A stretch of 64,000 nt of DNA. Source: an uncultured Buttiauxella sp. (GTDB taxonomy: Bacteria; Pseudomonadota; Gammaproteobacteria; Enterobacterales; Enterobacteriaceae). The DNA is taken from the NCBI GenBank assembly GCA_946480445.1, contig CAMLJN010000004.1, positions 1 through 64,000 of the forward strand, given 5' to 3'. How positions within the stretch are numbered: position 1 is the stretch's first letter; each line of letters starts with the position of its first letter. Positions 59,172 through 64,000 of the stretch are shown here, piece after piece. The notes under the pieces are model-generated. The model was not told the DNA's origin. It saw only the letters and a program-made list of their open reading frames with translations, and did no database searches. Made by a program: the position numbers and the translations under genes.

Positions 59172-59600
59172 TTATCGGTTTAAAACAAAGTGCATCAAAA
59201 AATATTCCCCGTCTGGCCCTTCACCGCTGGCTTCAATCTTCCAGCCGTGGCGCCGATAAAACTCAACCGCGTGAAGGTTTTTTTTAAGGCATTTCAGCGC
59301 ACCGGTGCTGGTAAATTCTGACTGCACCTTTTCCAGGAGTGCGCTCCCGGCGCCATGACTCTGGTATTCGGGCGCAACAAACAGGTTGTGCAAAAAGTTA
59401 TCGTTGACCCACACTGAGGCAAAGCCAAGGCGGTGCCCGTCTTGCTCCGCGACCCAGATTTTTTCATCTTTGGTTGCTGCGTCAAAATCCTCCAGCAGCC
59501 AGGTGCTGCCGTCCAGCCACGGCCAGGCTTCCCGTCGGGCCTGCAAATAAAGCGTGCGTAAAAAAGGGCGATCGTTTTCGCTCCAGTATCTTATTAACAC
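59172..59600 (-). CDS. GNAT-family N-acetyltransferase
   Basis: A 142-residue acetyltransferase. The acetyl-CoA loop is LFVAPEYQSHGAGSALL (motif A, Q/R-x-x-G-x-G/A type), followed by NLHAVEFYRRHGWK. The substrate is unknown. I chose the GTG at 59600 (VLIRYWSENDRP), eight bases after AAGGGA; an upstream start would add 16 residues without homology. It is divergent from btsS. Confidence 0.82.
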   Translation of the reverse strand: MLIRYWSENDRPFLRTLYLQARREAWPWLDGSTWLLEDFDAATKDEKIWVAEQDGHRLGFASVWVNDNFLHNLFVAPEYQSHGAGSALLEKVQSEFTSTGALKCLKKNLHAVEFYRRHGWKIEASGEGPDGEYFLMHFVLNR

Positions 59601-59739
59601 AGATTTTTCCCTTAATGTTTCTGAAAAATACGCGATCTGTAGCACCAATATAGAAATTATTGAAAACCTTCAAAGAAAGTTATCCCACACCGTTGTATGG
59701 TACGCCGTTTTTTATCCTCCTGTGGCGAGTGCCCTGCCT

Positions 59740-61428
59740 ATGTATGAGTTTAACCTGGTGTTGCTTCTGCTCCAGCAGATGTGTGTTTATCTGGTGATAG
59801 CCTGGCTGATGAGCAAAACGCGGCTGTTTATTCCGCTGATGCAGGTGACGGTGCGTCTGCCTCATAAGCTGCTGTGCTACGTGACCTTCTCCATCTTTTG
59901 CATTATGGGCACTTATTTTGGGCTGCATATAGATGATTCTATCGCCAATACGCGCGCTATCGGTGCGGTGATGGGCGGCCTGCTGGGCGGGCCGGTTGTC
60001 GGCGGGCTGGTCGGATTGACGGGCGGCCTGCACCGCTATTCGATGGGCGGGATGACGGCGCTAAGCTGCATGTTTTCTACCATTGTTGAAGGCTTAATGG
60101 GCGGGTTGCTGCACCGTTTGCTGGTCCGTCGGGGACGCAGCGATCTGCTGTTTAACCCGCTCACCGCAGGCGGCATTACGCTGCTTGCCGAAATTGTGCA
60201 GATGGGCATTATTTTGCTGATTGCCCGGCCGTTTGCCGATGCGTTACATCTGGTGAAAAGTATTGCCGCGCCGATGGTGGTAACCAACACCGTGGGCGCC
60301 GCGCTGTTTATGCGCATCCTGCTCGATAAGCGGGCGATGCTGGAGAAGTATACCTCCGCGTTCTCCGCCACCGCGCTGAAAGTGGCGGCCTCCACGGAAG
60401 GGATTTTGCGCCAGGGCTTTAATCAGGAAAACAGCACTAAGGTCGCGCAGGTGCTGCATCAGGAACTGGACATCGGGGCGGTCGCCATCACCGACTGTGA
60501 AAAGCTGCTGGCGTTTACCGGCATCGGTGCGGATCACCACCTGCCCGGGCGACCTATTTCCTCGCAGTATACCTGGCAGGCCATCGAACGCGGGGAGGTC
60601 GTTTACGCCGACGGCAACGAAGTGCCGTATCGCTGCTCTTTACACCCCCACTGCAAATTAGGTTCGACCCTGGTTATTCCGCTGCGCGGCGAGAACGGGC
60701 GCGTGATCGGAACCACAAAGTTGTATGAGGCTAAAAACCGCTTATTCAGCTCGATCAACCGCACGCTCGGCGAAGGTATCGCGCAGCTGCTGTCGGCGCA
60801 GATCCTCGCCGGGCAATACGAGCGGCAAAACCACATGCTGACCCAGTCAGAGATCAAACTGCTGCACGCTCAGGTAAACCCGCATTTTTTATTTAATGCG
60901 CTTAACACGCTGATGGCGGTGATCCGTCGCGATAACGAGCAGGCCTGTCAGCTGGTGCAGTATCTCTCCACGTTCTTTCGCAAAAACCTGAAACGGCCGT
61001 CGGAGATTGTGACGCTCGCCGATGAGATTGAGCATGTTAATGCCTATCTGCAAATCGAACAGGCGCGCTTCCAGTCGCGTTTGCAGGTGCATTTGCATGT
61101 GCCGGTTGAGCTGTCGCAAATCCGTCTGCCGGCCTTCACGCTGCAACCGATAGTTGAGAATGCTATTAAGCACGGGACTTCGCAGCTTATGGACGTGGGT
61201 GAAATCACTCTGACCGCACGCCGGGAAGGCGAACATTTACAGCTTGAGATAGAAGACAATGCCGGACTGTACCAGCGGAAATCCAGCCAGCCAGGCCTTG
61301 GAATGAGCCTTGTTGATAAACGCCTGCGCGCCCGTTACGGCGACGACTGCGGCATCACGGTGAATGTCGAAGCCGACCGCTTTACCCGCATTATCTTACG
61401 TTTACCTCTGGAGGAAACCCCATGTTAA
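59740..61428 (+). CDS. btsS: Sensor histidine kinase BtsS (YehU)
   Basis: A 562-residue membrane sensor of the LytS type that responds to extracellular pyruvate. A six-helix 5TM-5TMR_LYT domain (residues 1-200) with [21 protein letters not shown] (read as [12 protein letters not shown] and [11 protein letters not shown]) is followed by a GAF-like domain and the kinase core with the phospho-His motif [14 protein letters not shown] and the ATP-binding [10 protein letters not shown]. The start at 59740 ([14 protein letters not shown]) matches the family; the open frame upstream overlaps the GNAT gene. btsR follows with a 7-bp overlap. Confidence 0.95.
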   Translation: MYEFNLVLLLLQQMCVYLVIAWLMSKTRLFIPLMQVTVRLPHKLLCYVTFSIFCIMGTYFGLHIDDSIANTRAIGAVMGGLLGGPVVGGLVGLTGGLHRYSMGGMTALSCMFSTIVEGLMGGLLHRLLVRRGRSDLLFNPLTAGGITLLAEIVQMGIILLIARPFADALHLVKSIAAPMVVTNTVGAALFMRILLDKRAMLEKYTSAFSATALKVAASTEGILRQGFNQENSTKVAQVLHQELDIGAVAITDCEKLLAFTGIGADHHLPGRPISSQYTWQAIERGEVVYADGNEVPYRCSLHPHCKLGSTLVIPLRGENGRVIGTTKLYEAKNRLFSSINRTLGEGIAQLLSAQILAGQYERQNHMLTQSEIKLLHAQVNPHFLFNALNTLMAVIRRDNEQACQLVQYLSTFFRKNLKRPSEIVTLADEIEHVNAYLQIEQARFQSRLQVHLHVPVELSQIRLPAFTLQPIVENAIKHGTSQLMDVGEITLTARREGEHLQLEIEDNAGLYQRKSSQPGLGMSLVDKRLRARYGDDCGITVNVEADRFTRIILRLPLEETPC

Positions 61429-62150
61429 AAGTGCTGATTGTCGATGACGAACCCCTGGCGCGTGAAAATCTGCGCCTGATGCTCGAAGGCGAGAGCGACC
61501 TTGAGATTGTAGGGGAGTGCGCAAACGCGGTAGAGGCAATAGGCGCGGTACATCGCCTGCGCCCGGACGTGCTGTTCCTGGATATTCAGATGCCGCGGAT
61601 CAGCGGGCTGGAGATGACGGGGATGCTCGATCCTGAACATCGTCCGTATATTGTTTTTCTCACCGCTTATGACGAATACGCCGTTCAGGCTTTTGAAGAG
61701 CACGCGTTTGACTACCTGTTAAAACCGATCGAGGCCAGCCGGCTTGAGAAAACGCTCCAGCGGCTACGTCACGAGCGCAACAGCCAGGACATGACGCTGC
61801 TCGCCCCTCAGCCTGAGGCGCTGAAGTTTATTCCCTGCACCGGACACAGCCGTATCTACCTGCTGCAAATGGATGAGGTGATGTTTGCCAGCAGTCGCCT
61901 GAGCGGCGTGTATGTCACTAACGCCGAAGGGGCAGAAGGCTTTACGGAGCTGACCTTACGCACCCTGGAAAACCGTACCCCGCTGGTGCGCTGCCATCGA
62001 CAGTATCTGGTCAATATGGCGCATCTCAAAGAGATCCGTTTTGAGGACAGCGGTCAGGCAGAGCTGACTCTGCGCGGCGGGCAGAGTGTTCCGGTCAGTC
62101 GTCGCTATTTGAAATCGCTCAAAGAGGCGCTTGGGCTAAAAGCGGTGTAA
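61422..62150 (+). CDS. btsR: Response regulator BtsR (YehT)
   Basis: A 242-residue LytTR-type regulator. The receiver domain has [11 protein letters not shown] and the phospho-acceptor Asp in [11 protein letters not shown]; the C-terminal LytTR DNA-binding domain contains [16 protein letters not shown] and [14 protein letters not shown]. With BtsS it activates the pyruvate transporter gene btsT in E. coli; btsT is not in the window. A GAGGAAACC site lies in the btsS 3' end. Confidence 0.95.
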   Translation: MLKVLIVDDEPLARENLRLMLEGESDLEIVGECANAVEAIGAVHRLRPDVLFLDIQMPRISGLEMTGMLDPEHRPYIVFLTAYDEYAVQAFEEHAFDYLLKPIEASRLEKTLQRLRHERNSQDMTLLAPQPEALKFIPCTGHSRIYLLQMDEVMFASSRLSGVYVTNAEGAEGFTELTLRTLENRTPLVRCHRQYLVNMAHLKEIRFEDSGQAELTLRGGQSVPVSRRYLKSLKEALGLKAV

Positions 62151-62219
62151 TTTTTATTTCAATACTCGGGTATCCCTATATACTGCCCGCTTTTCGAAAG
62201 CTTCAAGAGGCCGATCGCC

Positions 62220-62684
62220 ATGATGAATAACGACGTATTACGTAGCGTGCGCTACATGCTGAACCTGGGCAACGATGACATGGTGAAAATTTTCGCCCTG
62301 ACGGATACCGCGGTGACCGCCGAGCAAATCGTCACCTGGACCAAAAAAGAGGACGAAGAGAATTTCAAGGCCTGCCCGGATATTCTGATGGCCAACTTCT
62401 TAAATGGCCTGATTTACTTTAAGCGCGGCAAGGACGAAAGCCGTCCAGCACCGAAAATCGAACGCAAGATGACCAATAACATCATCCTCAAAAAGCTGCG
62501 TATTGCCTTCGATCTGAAAAGCGACGACGTGCTGGAGATACTGACCTCGCAGGAGTTCCGTATCTCCATGCCGGAAATTACCGCCATGATGCGAGCGCCC
62601 GAACATAAAAACTTCCGCGAATGTGGCGACCAGTTCCTGCGCTACTTCCTGCGCGGTCTGACCGCCCGGGTTTATAAGAAGTAG
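62220..62684 (+). CDS. yehS: DUF1456 family protein YehS
   Basis: A 154-residue cytoplasmic protein made of two related halves: NDVLRSVRYMLNLGNDDMVKI near the start and NNIILKKLRIAFDLKSDDVLEIL near residue 82 (first part and second part of a duplicated module). The C-terminus FRECGDQFLRYFLRGL is well conserved. Function unknown. It follows btsSR as in E. coli with a 69-bp gap. Confidence 0.93.
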   Translation: MMNNDVLRSVRYMLNLGNDDMVKIFALTDTAVTAEQIVTWTKKEDEENFKACPDILMANFLNGLIYFKRGKDESRPAPKIERKMTNNIILKKLRIAFDLKSDDVLEILTSQEFRISMPEITAMMRAPEHKNFRECGDQFLRYFLRGLTARVYKK

Positions 62685-62721
62685 CGTCGCTGCGGCGGCA
62701 GTTAGCCTGGTTTGATCATAA

Positions 62722-62756
62722 GAAAAGGGCGGGCTGGCATCGGCCACCCACCCTGC
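62722..62756 (-). terminator. Probable terminator of the last gene
   Basis: On the minus strand GGGTGGGTGGC and GCCAGCCCGCCC pair with G-U contacts around CGAT, followed by TTTTCTTAT. It starts about 40 bp past the stop of the membrane protein gene. Confidence 0.6.
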
Positions 62757-62795
62757 AAGAGCTTACTGAATTTCTTTAACATCGGCGCGGGTAGT

Positions 62796-63791
62796 TTATA
62801 AAGGCCGATTCGCTGCGACAACGACTTCAGGTTGTGTACGGCGACCCAGCATCCCCATCGCCCCGGCAAGAATAGCTTCGACGATAAGCATGAAGAAGCC
62901 AAACCAGCTGGCTTTTGCGGTAGCCGCTGCGGCTTTATCCGCTGCCTCACGAGCCTTTTGTTCGGCCTCTTTCTTAAGCTCCTCATATTTAGCGCGAGCG
63001 GCCTGATAATTCTTCTCAGCCTGATTCACTATCTGCTCTGCTTCGGCATCCGTTTTGCCGGTGCGGGCGATAATAATATTTTTTAGCGCCTCACGGTCTG
63101 CAGCCTGGAAGGTCCCTTCGTTGCGCTGGGCGAGATTTTTAATAAAGCTGGTCATATCTCCACCCTGGCTTAGCTGGTTCTGAGCCTGATTTCCGGCATT
63201 TTCTGCCTGGTTTTGCAGGGCTTCTGGCTGCAACTCGGGTTTGCCCGTTTGACGCAGCGTGGTTTCCAGCTCATTTTGCAGGCTATCAAGGTTAATATTG
63301 TTTTCCTGCAGCTTATCCTGCGCCATGCGTCCCACGGAAGGGGCTACCGCAGAAATACTGCTGCCCACGGTCTGTAAGCCAGCACCCATGATATTGGCTG
63401 CGCCACTCATGGCGGTATTGGCAACGGAAATCAAAAGCCATGTGCAAATGAGAGTATTGATGCCAAACATCAATACGCCGTGCAAAGCGCCTTCACGGTG
63501 GGCCAAACGTCCGCTGATAAACCCACCCGCGGCAACGGAAATGAGCATATTAAGGCCGGTCCAGATTGCGGCGCCGGTTGCGATACCCTCCAGAGGATGT
63601 TGTTCTTTAAGCGGATCGATGGTGGTCGCGCCGATGGCGGTGCCCAAAATGGCGAGCAGCAAATAAACTACCATCGAGACAACAACACCTGCAAAAATAG
63701 CACTCCAGGAAATACGTTTTAACGGGGAGTAATTTAGTCGCGCATAGGCTGGATCGTAATCTCTACTTTCCGGATTTTGATGATCTATCAT
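62796..63791 (-). CDS. Conserved membrane protein with internal coiled coil
   Basis: A 331-residue protein. Hydrophobic segments lie at about 27-54, 72-93, 103-128 and 290-315. Between the third and last is a long polar region rich in Gln, Asn, Glu and Ala (NQAENAGNQAQNQL, YEELKKEAEQKAREAADKAAAATAKA) that should form helices or a coiled coil. Glycine-rich first helices (IFAGVVVSMVVYLLL, GLNMLISVAAGGFISGRLA) recall YrzE/TIGR04086-like membrane proteins. No catalytic motif is visible. GGGAGATC precedes the ATG. It is a single gene, not part of the btsSR-yehS cluster in E. coli. Confidence 0.75.
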   Translation of the reverse strand: MIDHQNPESRDYDPAYARLNYSPLKRISWSAIFAGVVVSMVVYLLLAILGTAIGATTIDPLKEQHPLEGIATGAAIWTGLNMLISVAAGGFISGRLAHREGALHGVLMFGINTLICTWLLISVANTAMSGAANIMGAGLQTVGSSISAVAPSVGRMAQDKLQENNINLDSLQNELETTLRQTGKPELQPEALQNQAENAGNQAQNQLSQGGDMTSFIKNLAQRNEGTFQAADREALKNIIIARTGKTDAEAEQIVNQAEKNYQAARAKYEELKKEAEQKAREAADKAAAATAKASWFGFFMLIVEAILAGAMGMLGRRTQPEVVVAANRPL

Positions 63792-64000
63792 AATAGATCT
63801 CCCTTGGTTGTGAATTTTCAGTATGAGAATAGAAAGGTGATTGTTTAAAAAATCTCAGACTATATATTCTTCTCCATAGTAGATATCGTCGAATAATGCA
63901 AAAATCGCCGGTTAGAAAATTACAGTTATAAACGATAAGCTCACCGTGGAGGCTGAGAAGATTAACTGCAATACCTGATGTGGATGCGGGTTACTAAAGC
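63792..64000. other. Upstream region of the last gene
   Basis: About 209 AT-rich bases to the window edge, presumably holding its promoter. I see no coding frame or named site. Confidence 0.4.

Noticed and set aside
59554-59739. N-terminal extension of btsS by 62 residues
   Set aside because: The segment is antisense to the GNAT gene and its promoter, and the family begins at [14 protein letters not shown].

Overview
The window is chromosomal DNA of an enterobacterium in or near the Enterobacteriaceae. Nearly every gene has a recognisable Escherichia/Salmonella-type orthologue of about the expected length, and many lie in the familiar local order. I saw no phage, insertion sequence, CRISPR array, tRNA or rRNA. 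I cannot name the genus from sequence alone.

Region 1 (1-28.6 kb) follows the E. coli 47-48 min order. A truncated tandem-repeat protein of unknown function is followed by yeiP, yeiW, setB, the fructose PTS operon fruBKA with two Cra-type operators, a TIM-barrel gene resembling 3-dehydroshikimate dehydratase, nfo, yeiH/yeiE, lysP, a divergent CirA-like TonB receptor behind a Fur box, yeiG, an extra MFS gene, folE-yeiB, galS-mglBAC with GalS and CRP sites, sanA, and cdd-yohKJ. preTA and yeiS, which E. coli has between mglC and sanA, are absent.

Region 2 (28.7-55.8 kb) jumps to the E. coli 18-19 min order: ldtB, ybiT, moeBA, iaaA-gsiABCD, rimO, bssR, gstB, dacC, deoR, ybjG, mdfA. Between ybiT and moeB sits an accessory stretch (31.6-39.1 kb). 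It holds a GH31 glycosidase, an MFS permease and a LacI-type regulator, then an M-box Mg2+ riboswitch in front of an mgtE-type transporter gene, then mgtC. A short relic of yliI lies between bssR and gstB. A second PAP2 phosphatase is joined to ybjG behind a near-consensus PmrA/BasR box.

Region 3 (55.8-64 kb) returns to 47 min genes: metG, apbC, a GNAT acetyltransferase, btsS-btsR, yehS and a conserved membrane protein. Their order differs from E. coli, so this chromosome has been rearranged on both sides of region 2.

A family of GC-rich palindromes (CCCTCACCCC / CCCTCTCC type) sits mainly between the 3' ends of convergent genes. The more unusual features are the M-box/mgtE/mgtC unit, the operator cluster and coupled small ORF before the LacI gene, the PmrA box, a terminator-like hairpin in the mdfA leader, and palindromes in the yeiH/yeiE and folE promoter regions.
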